NCBI RefSeq assembly: GCF_030534335.1
Contig: NZ_CP130565.1
Coordinates: forward strand, 317,501 to 381,500
DNA from: Marivirga harenae
GTDB taxonomy: Bacteria; Bacteroidota; Bacteroidia; Cytophagales; Cyclobacteriaceae
Direction of reading: 5' to 3'
DNA length: 64,000 bases
The notes under the pieces are model-generated. The model worked only from the letters and a program-made list of their open reading frames with translations, searched no databases and had not been told where the DNA came from. Below, one piece after another: positions 45,317-53,302 of the stretch. Position numbers and translations under genes: made by a program. Position 1 is the stretch's first letter; every line of letters starts with the position of its first letter.

Positions 45317-47242
45317 CTATCTTATTAAATTAAAAACACCACTTTTATAATACTCTTCTCCATATTCATCTTTTACACGCACAGTATAGGTGTAAGTTCC
45401 CTCAGGAGCAGGGCGTGTAGGCAGAAATCCATCCCAGCCGCTTCCTAATGTGTTACTTCGGAAAATCAAAGTCCCCCATCTATTGTAAATACTAAACTCT
45501 ACTTCATCAATAAACTTACCCACCACAGTTATTTCCTCATTTAAGGCATCTCCATTAGGAGAGAAAGCCGAAGGGACAAAAAAACTTGACGGGATTTTAT
45601 ATCTCAGTAAATTAGAATACGCTATCAGCCCACTTTCCGAATGCGCTTCTACTTGGTAAAAAGCCAATTGATCAACACTTTGTGCTACGCTCTCACTGTA
45701 GAGGGTATCATTTCCAATACTATTTTCTTCGAGTAAGTTCATATTCTCATCATATTTCACTATAACATATTCGCTTAGACGTGAACTAAATCCAGTAAAT
45801 GAATTCCAAGTAAAGTTAACGTCAGATGCATCTTGATTAAAGTTCAATAGAATGTTTTGGGCTGTGGTAACTACTGGAGAAATGCCCCCGCAACTATTTA
45901 CATACGCCACTGAATAATAAAATTGCCTTTCTTCGAACCCAAACTCTTCATCTAAATATGAATTTCCGCTTGCCGAATCAATCCTAAAGAATTGATCATT
46001 AAGATTAAGCTTCTTATACACAATGAATCTATCAGGATCTAGGCCTTGCGGCACTTGCCAGCTTAATTCGAGTTCTGTATTTGATATTACATTGGTAGCA
46101 ATTTGATCAATCGGGACTGTTATGTTTCGTTTAATAGCTGCCACTTCTTTGGGCAGAGACCTTTGCTCCAAACCGTTTGCATCGGTTGCTATAATCTGAT
46201 ATTCGTAAATTTGGCCACATAACACACTCTCATCAATGAAAGGTGAATTTCCAGTATACACTACTTCTCCATTTTTTAGCACCTGCGAATTTTCAAAGCT
46301 ATTGCCATTCCATTCCACAATATTTCCTTGCAAATCAGCAATAGCAGAAAGTTGGATAGTACAAACTTCATTGGAAATCAACTGCTCTCCATCGCATTGG
46401 CTTGTAGCTACAATTCTGGCACAATAAAAATTTGCATTTAAATTTATACTCTGAAAAGTATAACTCCCAGTCCGTTGACCAGAAAAAGTAGTGACATTCT
46501 GGTAATTTCCACTTTCATTTTGCTTTAGTTGTAGCTGGTAACTTTGATTTTCATTTAACGAAAAATTGATTTCAAAACTGTTTTCTGATAAGATTTCAAT
46601 ACTGTTAATGTTGGCTTCGCTTTCGTTTTGATCAATTGGAACAAATGTCTTAGTAAAAATATTATTATTACAGTTATTATTTCCGCTATTATTAAATGAA
46701 CCGGACACAGTCATGGTATATTCTTGAGTAGGATTTGAATACTGATAAGTGAATGGAAATGCGGTAATGAATAACTCCTGAGGAGAAGATCCATCTCCAA
46801 AATCTACCTTATAAAAATCAAAGCTTTCCTGCTGCTGATCTAGATCTAAAATCAGATCATCATTACAACTGGTTAATGATACAAAAGGAGTATTGGGTTC
46901 TATGATTTCTATGGTTATGCTGTCATAAACTTGAGTATTCGATAATTGCCTTAGAAATAATATACTATAAGTACCTGCATCCTGATAGGTAAAGCGGAAA
47001 TCCTCCGCAGTTTGAGCCGGATTTCCGAAGCACTCGTTGTTTGAACCTATATTGGATAAATCAGCATCGAAACAAATAAAAGGTGTTCCAGTCGCATTGA
47101 CAGGGGTCACTTCAATTTGAGTAGATTCACACCCTTTAAGGTAGTTTACTGTAAATAAACCGTTCTCACTACTAAAACTTCCTTGCGCCAACAATGAGAT
47201 TGAATTAAAAACCAGAAAAGAAATAAATAGTAATATCCTCAA
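45317..47242 (-). CDS. Secreted protein with T9SS type B (gliding motility-associated, CHU_C) sorting domain
   Basis: A 641-residue protein. The signal peptide (LVFNSISLLAQ) is followed by PKD/Ig-like modules (FICFDADL...; VDFGDGSSPQELFI), FN3-like modules in the middle (VPQGLDPDRFIVYKKL) and the C-terminal domain FFVPSAFSPNGDALNEEITV, NRWGTLIFRS, GWDG and YTYTVRVKD that marks type B cargo of the type IX system. No catalytic motif is seen; probably a surface adhesin or structural protein. The start overlaps the hutH stop by four bases, so it is translated in the operon with hisS and hutH, an unusual place for a surface protein. Confidence 0.9.
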   Translation of the reverse strand: MRILLFISFLVFNSISLLAQGSFSSENGLFTVNYLKGCESTQIEVTPVNATGTPFICFDADLSNIGSNNECFGNPAQTAEDFRFTYQDAGTYSILFLRQLSNTQVYDSITIEIIEPNTPFVSLTSCNDDLILDLDQQQESFDFYKVDFGDGSSPQELFITAFPFTYQYSNPTQEYTMTVSGSFNNSGNNNCNNNIFTKTFVPIDQNESEANINSIEILSENSFEINFSLNENQSYQLQLKQNESGNYQNVTTFSGQRTGSYTFQSINLNANFYCARIVATSQCDGEQLISNEVCTIQLSAIADLQGNIVEWNGNSFENSQVLKNGEVVYTGNSPFIDESVLCGQIYEYQIIATDANGLEQRSLPKEVAAIKRNITVPIDQIATNVISNTELELSWQVPQGLDPDRFIVYKKLNLNDQFFRIDSASGNSYLDEEFGFEERQFYYSVAYVNSCGGISPVVTTAQNILLNFNQDASDVNFTWNSFTGFSSRLSEYVIVKYDENMNLLEENSIGNDTLYSESVAQSVDQLAFYQVEAHSESGLIAYSNLLRYKIPSSFFVPSAFSPNGDALNEEITVVGKFIDEVEFSIYNRWGTLIFRSNTLGSGWDGFLPTRPAPEGTYTYTVRVKDEYGEEYYKSGVFNLIR

Positions 47243-48729
47243 GCCAAATTATTTTTAATAAAACGAACTGCTTTTACAATATCATGATGCAAAATTCGGT
47301 CGTCCTCTATTAACGATACCTCTAGCCTAAAATTACGAATTATTTCTTCTAAATGTGAGCTTGTCTTTAACGGTCTTCTAAATTTTATTGCCTGCGATGC
47401 ATTTATCAATTCAATAGCTAAAACTTGGTAGGTATTTTCCACCACTTTATAAAGCTTAGTAGCAGCATTTGCTCCCATACTCACGTGATCTTCCTGACCA
47501 TTTGAGGAAACTATGCTGTCCACCGAGGCGGGAGTACATAACTGTTTGCTTTGACTCACCAAACTTGCTGCACTATACTGTGGAATCATCAAACCAGAAT
47601 TTAAGCCAGGATTCATCACAAGAAAATCAGGCAGACCTCGGCTTCCTGAAATTAATTGGTACGTTCTTCTTTCGGAAATACTTCCCAGTTCAGCTAAGGC
47701 AATCGCTAAAAAGTCCAATGAAAGTGCCAACGGCTGACCATGGAAATTACCTCCTGAGATAATTTCACCTTCTTCTGGAAATATATTGGGATTATCCGTA
47801 ACGCCAGCCAATTCTTTTCCTATGATTTTTCGAACATAATCAATAGCATCATAACTTGCCCCGTGTACTTGAGGAATACAGCGGAAACTGTATGGATCTT
47901 GCACATGGACTTTACTTTGATTGATGATTTCGCTACCATTGAGCAGTTCCAAAATTTTCTTGGCCACTATTTTTTGGCCATCCTGGTTCCTAATCAAGTG
48001 AATTTTGGAATCAAAGGGCTCGGGACGACCATCAAAAGCATCTAATGATAAGGCACTTATTGTATTTGCCCAATTCAAAATATCTTCAGAAGCTAAGACT
48101 GCATGAACACCAAAAGCATTCATGAACTGTGTTCCGTTTAATAAAGCTAAACCTTCCTTTGCTTTCAGATGTATGGGCTCCCATTGCATTTTTGCCATCA
48201 AAGCTTCCCCACTAATTTTTTCATTTTTGAAATGGACTTCTCCCTTACCTATAAGAGGTAATGATAAATGAGCCAAAGGAGCTAAATCTCCTGACGCACC
48301 CAAAGAACCTGATTCATAAATTACTGGAACAATATCCGCATTAAAGAACTCCACCAATCGTTGAACCGTTTCTAACTGAACTCCGCTATGACCGTAAGCC
48401 AAAGACTGGATTTTTAGCAAAAGCATGAGCTTTACAATGCGTTTATCAATCTCGGGCCCGGTGCCACAAGCATGTGACATCACCAAATTAGACTGTAATT
48501 GCTCTAAATCAGCTTTGGAGATATTTCGGCTATAAAGCGAGCCAAAGCCGGTATTTATCCCGTAAATAGGAGCTTCGGAAGACTGAATATGTTCGTCTAA
48601 AAATTTCCGACAATTAATTATTGCGTTCACGGCCTTTTCTGCCAGTTTCAGCTTTTTATTATCTGCTAAAATAATTCTTATCTCCGCTAGGGTAAGATCG
48701 TGCTCGCCAAGTACAAAAAAATCACTCAT
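47239..48729 (-). CDS. hutH: Histidine ammonia-lyase
   Basis: A 496-residue cytosolic enzyme that removes ammonia from L-histidine to give urocanate. The MIO prosthetic group is formed from Ala145-Ser146-Gly147 (GSLGASGDLAPLAHL). The YGINTGFG and NLVMSHACGTG segments are present, the latter with the SH pair typical of histidine rather than tyrosine specificity. It overlaps hisS by eight bases and the next gene by four. Other histidine-degradation genes (hutU, hutI) are not in the window, so the rest of the pathway, if present, lies elsewhere. Confidence 0.92.
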   Translation of the reverse strand: MSDFFVLGEHDLTLAEIRIILADNKKLKLAEKAVNAIINCRKFLDEHIQSSEAPIYGINTGFGSLYSRNISKADLEQLQSNLVMSHACGTGPEIDKRIVKLMLLLKIQSLAYGHSGVQLETVQRLVEFFNADIVPVIYESGSLGASGDLAPLAHLSLPLIGKGEVHFKNEKISGEALMAKMQWEPIHLKAKEGLALLNGTQFMNAFGVHAVLASEDILNWANTISALSLDAFDGRPEPFDSKIHLIRNQDGQKIVAKKILELLNGSEIINQSKVHVQDPYSFRCIPQVHGASYDAIDYVRKIIGKELAGVTDNPNIFPEEGEIISGGNFHGQPLALSLDFLAIALAELGSISERRTYQLISGSRGLPDFLVMNPGLNSGLMIPQYSAASLVSQSKQLCTPASVDSIVSSNGQEDHVSMGANAATKLYKVVENTYQVLAIELINASQAIKFRRPLKTSSHLEEIIRNFRLEVSLIEDDRILHHDIVKAVRFIKNNLA

Positions 48730-50110
48730 ATCCTAAAAATCGTTTTAAAATGCTTTCTGCATTCATACTTTCTTGCGTCCCTTCTTTCATATTCTTGAAA
48801 GTTAAATCGCCTGTTTTCATTTCCTCGGAGCCTACCAAAATCACAAATGGAATTTGCTTATCATTCGCATACTTCATCTGCTTTTTCAACTTTATCGGCT
48901 CTGGATAAAGTTCTGCTCTTATATTGGCAGTTCTTAATCTATGCAATACTTTCAAGCAGTATTTCCAGCTTTCTTCATCAAAACTCACCATCAATACTTC
49001 GGTACTGCTTTCTGCATTATCCGGATATAATTCGAGCTCTTCCAAAACATCATATATCCGATCAACACCAAAAGAAATCCCAACACCGGAAACGTCTGGT
49101 AAACCAAATGTATCCGTCAGCCCGTCATATCGTCCTCCACCACAAATACTGCCCATTTGCACATTTTTGGGTTTCACTTCAAAAATAGCTCCTGTATAAT
49201 ATGAAAGTCCACGAGCCAAGGTAACATCCAATTCCAACTGAGGCACATTTGCTCCGAACGAATCAAGAATATCAAATACATCAGTCAGTTCACTAATGCC
49301 TTTCTGACCCATTTCCGATTTCTTCAAGAATCCCTTTAAGAAATTCAATTGTTCTTTATTATCTCCGCTTAAAGCAAATAATGGCGACAAAGTATCGATA
49401 GCAGATTGCTCAAAACCTCTTTCTATGAGCTCTTCTTTAACTTTCTCCTCTCCTATCTTATCTAACTTATCAATAGCCACAGCGAAATCAGTTTCTTTAC
49501 CTTCTGCGCCCATTACCTCTACTATTCCTGATAAAATTTTGCGATTATTGATTTTGATAGCGTAATCCAAACTATTAGCCTTTTTAGCTTGCAAACTTTT
49601 GAAAACCTCCTGGATCATCAAGACTATTTCTGCTTCGCAAAGCATTGAGTTTGTGCCAATGGCATCCGCATCACATTGATAAAATTCTCTGTATCTTCCT
49701 CTTTGCGGACGATCAGCTCTCCAAACCGGTTGAATTTGATATCGCTTGAAGGGAAAAGTCAAATTATGTTGGTTCATTACCACAAATCGTGCGAATGGTA
49801 CGGTAAGGTCGTATCGAAGACCCTTTTCCGAAATTTTAGGCTGGAGAGATTTTGAATCAAATCGGTCCTCCTCTTCAGTTTTAGAAAGGAAATCTCCTGA
49901 ATTCAATATTTTAAAAAGCAATTGATCTCCTTCATCTCCGTATTTCCCTTGCAATACACTTAGATTTTCCATTGCAGGTGTTTCTATGGGTGCATAACCG
50001 TATTTTTGATAGACCTTTTTTATGGTATTTAAAATGAAATGTCTCTTAGCCATTTCAGCAGGTCCAAAATCACGAGTACCTTTAGGGATAGAAGGTTTCT
50101 GTTTGCTCAT
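48722..50110 (-). CDS. hisS: Histidyl-tRNA synthetase
   Basis: A 462-residue class II aminoacyl-tRNA synthetase. Motif 2 is VWRADRPQRGRYREFYQCD, the His-specific loops include SYYTGAIFEV and motif 3 region GGGRYDGL, followed by GVGISFGVDRI. The C-terminal anticodon-binding domain begins near STEVLMVSFDEESW. It begins KGTRDFGPAEMAKR as usual. It attaches histidine to its tRNA. It is the first gene of a five-gene operon with hutH, a T9SS protein, ybaB and a glycosyltransferase. Confidence 0.95.
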   Translation of the reverse strand: MSKQKPSIPKGTRDFGPAEMAKRHFILNTIKKVYQKYGYAPIETPAMENLSVLQGKYGDEGDQLLFKILNSGDFLSKTEEEDRFDSKSLQPKISEKGLRYDLTVPFARFVVMNQHNLTFPFKRYQIQPVWRADRPQRGRYREFYQCDADAIGTNSMLCEAEIVLMIQEVFKSLQAKKANSLDYAIKINNRKILSGIVEVMGAEGKETDFAVAIDKLDKIGEEKVKEELIERGFEQSAIDTLSPLFALSGDNKEQLNFLKGFLKKSEMGQKGISELTDVFDILDSFGANVPQLELDVTLARGLSYYTGAIFEVKPKNVQMGSICGGGRYDGLTDTFGLPDVSGVGISFGVDRIYDVLEELELYPDNAESSTEVLMVSFDEESWKYCLKVLHRLRTANIRAELYPEPIKLKKQMKYANDKQIPFVILVGSEEMKTGDLTFKNMKEGTQESMNAESILKRFLGYE

Positions 50111-50341
50111 TTTTTACTATTTATTTTTAGACAAATCTACAAAATTTTGCGAGAACTAGATCGGCAAATTAGGAGGTTTAGCTGTTGATAAGTAAGATGA
50201 AAAGAGAAGGGCGTATACTTGGTATTTCTAGTCAGACTGATCAGAAGCAAGTTGAAGTAGCACCCATATCCTGCAAACTCTCGATTTCGTTTAATTCAAT
50301 AATTCTCAAATAATCAACTACTTCAATACTCGACTCTGGTG

Positions 50342-50369
50342 TCTAGTTTCTAGTTTCTAGATTCTAGCT
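50342..50369. repeat. Four tandem copies of the heptamer TCTAGNT
   Basis: TCTAGTT, TCTAGTT, TCTAGAT and TCTAGCT follow directly, with a partial fifth TCT. It lies just past the stop codon of the rhomboid gene. A function, such as a terminator or slippage site, is not evident. Confidence 0.7.
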
Positions 50370-50375
50370 TCTTAT

Positions 50376-50993
50376 TTAAAACAAACTAAAAGTTCTCAAC
50401 TGCTCAATAAAATGCATAATAACTCCGGGCCAGATTGCAATCGTAATTAGTACCCCATACAGTGCACCAAATAAGTGAGCATCATGATTCACATTATCCC
50501 CTTGTCTTTTACCTTGATAATAAGAATAAATCACATAAATGGCTCCAAAAATAAAGCCCGGCAAACATAACAATCCATACAAACATAAATCTGTCATTGG
50601 GTTAAATAAAATACTACTAAAAACTACTGCAGAAACAGCACCCGATGCTCCCAGCGCATTATAATTCGGATTTTCTTTATGTTTTAAAAGGCTTGGAATA
50701 TCCGAAACTACTATTGCAGATAGATAAAGTGCCACATATAGGAAAGTGCCATAATTCGTCAATTGATTAAAATAGTACTCCACCGCATCTCCAAAGAAAT
50801 ACAGCGTAAGCATATTAAAAATTAAATGCACATAATCAGCATGTAAAAAGCCCGAAGTGATCATCCTGTAATATTGCTTTCTATACACAATTTGATAAGG
50901 ATTGAACATCCAAGCATACATTCGGGATGGATTACTGAAGGCTGGAATGCTAACTATACAAGTGACGATAATGATAATTAAAGTAGTACTCAT
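50376..50993 (-). CDS. Rhomboid-family intramembrane serine protease
   Basis: A 205-residue membrane protein with six or so helices. The loop residues LHADYVHLIFNMLTLYFFG contain the HxxxN pattern of helix 2, the catalytic Ser is in NALGASGAVSA and the catalytic His in NHDAHLFGALYG. It cleaves membrane-anchored proteins within the membrane; the substrate cannot be predicted. Its start overlaps the stop of the prenyl synthase gene by one base, so translation is coupled. Confidence 0.9.
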   Translation of the reverse strand: MSTTLIIIIVTCIVSIPAFSNPSRMYAWMFNPYQIVYRKQYYRMITSGFLHADYVHLIFNMLTLYFFGDAVEYYFNQLTNYGTFLYVALYLSAIVVSDIPSLLKHKENPNYNALGASGAVSAVVFSSILFNPMTDLCLYGLLCLPGFIFGAIYVIYSYYQGKRQGDNVNHDAHLFGALYGVLITIAIWPGVIMHFIEQLRTFSLF

Positions 50994-51973
50994 TACTGTT
51001 CTCTGTTAATAAGGTAATTGAAGAAATCTTTAATGACGAGCTTCTTCTCTGAAGGCACATCTAAGTCATCCAAATTTTTAAATGCCTTTTCAAAATACTG
51101 ATTCATTTTAGTTTCTGTTAGCTGCTTGATGCTGAGTTTATCATAAATCGCCTTCACAGCGTTTACTTTTTCACTACTATCAAAATCCTTCGCTCTTAAC
51201 CATTGATTAAGCTCGTTAGAATTTTCTCCGCTAGCTAATTCCTTTGCTTTGATTAATAGATAAGTCTTTTTATTGGCGATGATATCTCCACCTACTTGCT
51301 TTCCAAATTTCTCCTGATCAGCATAAACATCAAGCAAATCATCCATCAACTGAAATCCAATACCAGCATTAACTCCCATTTGATACAGCAATGCATGATC
51401 AGCTTCATTATCCATTGCAAAGATCCCTCCAAACTCAAGACTAAAACCCAACAGAACAGCAGTTTTCAAACGGATCATTTCTAAATACTCATCTTCATGC
51501 ACTTGCTCCTGATCTTCAAAATTCATGTCAATTTGTTGCCCCTCGCAAACTTCAATTGCACATTGGTTGAATTTTTCCAGGACCTCTGTGAGTTTCTCAT
51601 TCGGAACATATTGAATGAATTGCTGATAAGCTTTAACCAGCATTACATCACCTGAAAGTATAGCAACAGGCTCGTTCCACTTTTTATGCACCGTATCTTG
51701 ACCTCTTCTTAAAGGCGCCTTATCCATGATATCGTCATGCATTAAAGTGAAATTATGGAAGATCTCTACAGCTAAAGAAGCTGGTATAACTTTTTCAATT
51801 TCGTCTTGATAAAGCTGGTAGGCTAACAAACTTAAAAGCGGACGCATTCTCTTTCCTCCGAGAGCCATAATGTAACGAATGGGCTCATACAGTTCTTGAG
51901 GCTTGCTTCCAAAGTTCTCTCTTTCTATGGCAGAGTTTATAGAAACTATATAGTCTTTGATCGATGGATTCAT
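50993..51973 (-). CDS. Polyprenyl synthetase (geranylgeranyl/farnesyl diphosphate synthase type)
   Basis: A 326-residue enzyme. The first Asp-rich motif is MHDDIMD in NFTLMHDDIMDKAPLRRG, and the second is FQLMDDLLDVYAD. The DDxxD form of the first motif without the insertion seen in E. coli IspA, and Phe five residues before it, suggest a short-chain product such as geranylgeranyl diphosphate, used for carotenoids or quinones (inference from chain-length rules). It is transcribed before the rhomboid gene. Confidence 0.88.
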   Translation of the reverse strand: MNPSIKDYIVSINSAIERENFGSKPQELYEPIRYIMALGGKRMRPLLSLLAYQLYQDEIEKVIPASLAVEIFHNFTLMHDDIMDKAPLRRGQDTVHKKWNEPVAILSGDVMLVKAYQQFIQYVPNEKLTEVLEKFNQCAIEVCEGQQIDMNFEDQEQVHEDEYLEMIRLKTAVLLGFSLEFGGIFAMDNEADHALLYQMGVNAGIGFQLMDDLLDVYADQEKFGKQVGGDIIANKKTYLLIKAKELASGENSNELNQWLRAKDFDSSEKVNAVKAIYDKLSIKQLTETKMNQYFEKAFKNLDDLDVPSEKKLVIKDFFNYLINREQ

Positions 51974-52127
51974 CTAATAAATTAAATTTAAAGCCTAAAG
52001 ATATAGGAATAATAAGGGATATAAAAAGTTAATTTTACGTACGGAAATAATTAAGAGTGCTTGGAATTATTATAGAAAAAATTGATAATTCCATTTGAAA
52101 TATCAATCGAAACTTTTACACCTGCAA

Positions 52128-52158
52128 TTGTTATTCAAAATTTTCAAACTTACCTTTG
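52128..52158 (+). promoter_or_regulatory. Candidate promoter for the peroxiredoxin gene
   Basis: TTG at 52128-52130, a 20-base spacer and TACCTTTG at 52151-52158 fit the Bacteroidota consensus TTTG-N19/21-TAnnTTTG. It lies 221 bases before the ATG at 52380. Confidence 0.5.
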
Positions 52159-52281
52159 CAGTTCGAAAGAAAGTAAAGGTTTAGTCATTAGATAAAAGCA
52201 TTGATATATCAAACCTAATACACTTTTTAAGTGTCTTATGTACTTAACAAAAAACAATAAAAAGTTTATTGAAAAAATTAA

Positions 52282-52293
52282 TTCGTATACGAA
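52282..52293. promoter_or_regulatory. Palindrome TTCGTATACGAA in the peroxiredoxin leader
   Basis: A perfect 12-base palindrome 86 bases before the start codon, downstream of the candidate promoter. Its position would suit an operator for a peroxide-responsive or other dimeric repressor. The binding protein is unknown. Confidence 0.35.
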
Positions 52294-52379
52294 CAACATC
52301 ACTAGTATATGATCGTATTGAAAGGAAATAAGTATTTAAAATCAAATAATAAATTTTAACAATAATTAAATATTAGAAT

Positions 52380-53015
52380 ATGTCTTTAGTAGGAAAAAAA
52401 GCACCAGCATTTAAATCAGGAGCAGTTATTAATGGAGAAGAAATCGTAGAAGATTTTTCTTTAGAGCAGTACATCGGTCAAAAAGATGTGATGTTCTTCT
52501 TTTATCCTAAAGATTTCACTTTCGTATGCCCAACAGAGATATTGGCGTTCCAAGAGAAATTAGCTGAGTTCGAAAAAAGAGGTGTGGCGGTAATCGGTGC
52601 ATCTACTGACACTGAAGAAACCCACTTAGCTTGGTTATTGACTCCGCAAGAAAACGGTGGAATCGAAGGTGTTACTTATCCATTAGTTGCAGATGCTTCT
52701 AAAACTATTGCCAATAATTTTGGCGTTTTAGCTGGTGACTGGAACTATAATGAAGAAGGTGATTTAATCTTCGAAGGAACTCCTGTAGCTTATAGAGGAA
52801 CTTTCTTGATTGATAAAGAAGGAATTGTTCGTCATGAAACTATCAATGACCTTCCATTAGGTAGAAATATCGATGAGATGTTAAGAGTTGTTGATGCATG
52901 GCAACATGTTGAGAAGTTTGGAGAGGTTTGTCCTGCAAACTGGGAAGAAGGAAAAGAAGCGATGGAAGAATCAAGAGAAAGCGTTTCTTCTTACTTAGCT
53001 AAAAACAAGAAATAG
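52380..53015 (+). CDS. Typical 2-Cys peroxiredoxin (AhpC/TSA family)
   Basis: A 211-residue cytosolic enzyme. The peroxidatic Cys50 is in DFTFVCPTE and the resolving Cys184 in GEVCPANW, with RGTFLIDKEG between them. It reduces hydrogen peroxide and organic peroxides with electrons from thioredoxin or AhpF-like partners; no such partner gene is adjacent. It is about 20 residues longer than E. coli AhpC and closer in length to the Prx1/AhpC2 type. It is transcribed alone, with a long leader and a strong terminator. Confidence 0.93.
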   Translation: MSLVGKKAPAFKSGAVINGEEIVEDFSLEQYIGQKDVMFFFYPKDFTFVCPTEILAFQEKLAEFEKRGVAVIGASTDTEETHLAWLLTPQENGGIEGVTYPLVADASKTIANNFGVLAGDWNYNEEGDLIFEGTPVAYRGTFLIDKEGIVRHETINDLPLGRNIDEMLRVVDAWQHVEKFGEVCPANWEEGKEAMEESRESVSSYLAKNKK

Positions 53016-53034
53016 TTTTTGTATAATTAAAGTC

Positions 53035-53070
53035 AAAATCCTGCTCGGGCAACTGAGCAGGATTTTTTTT
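53035..53070 (+). terminator. Terminator of the peroxiredoxin gene
   Basis: AAAATCCTGCTC and GAGCAGGATTTT form a perfect 12-pair stem around an eight-base loop, followed by T. It begins 20 bases after the stop codon. Confidence 0.92.
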
Positions 53071-53192
53071 ATTCTTAGCTATTGGCCTTATAGGAAAATA
53101 TTTTTATAAAGGCGGTCTGACTACCGTCTGAGCTCGTCAATAATAATAAGCGCTAAAAATCAGGGATATATCATAATTGATTAACTGATATA

Positions 53193-53220
53193 AAAGGAAA
53201 GTTCTTTTGAACTTTCCTTT
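53193..53220 (-). terminator. Terminator of the M3 oligopeptidase gene
   Basis: AAAGGAAAGTTC and GAACTTTCCTTT pair perfectly over 12 bases around TTTT. It lies 82 bases past the minus-strand stop codon at 53303, with a weak T run after it on that strand. Confidence 0.7.
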
Positions 53221-53302
53221 CTTTAATTCGGGCTACTATAAGAAGAAGGAATTAAACGGTTTGATAACCTTCACATCGCTGTCCAAATTTCTAACTAGCA
53301 CC

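Larger units (their letters stand above)
51974..52379. other. Divergent region between the prenyl synthase and the peroxiredoxin gene
   Basis: The 406 bases hold no gene. The plus strand carries a good promoter at 52128-52158 and a 12-base palindrome at 52282-52293, giving the peroxiredoxin a possible 5' leader of more than 200 bases. Confidence 0.5.
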
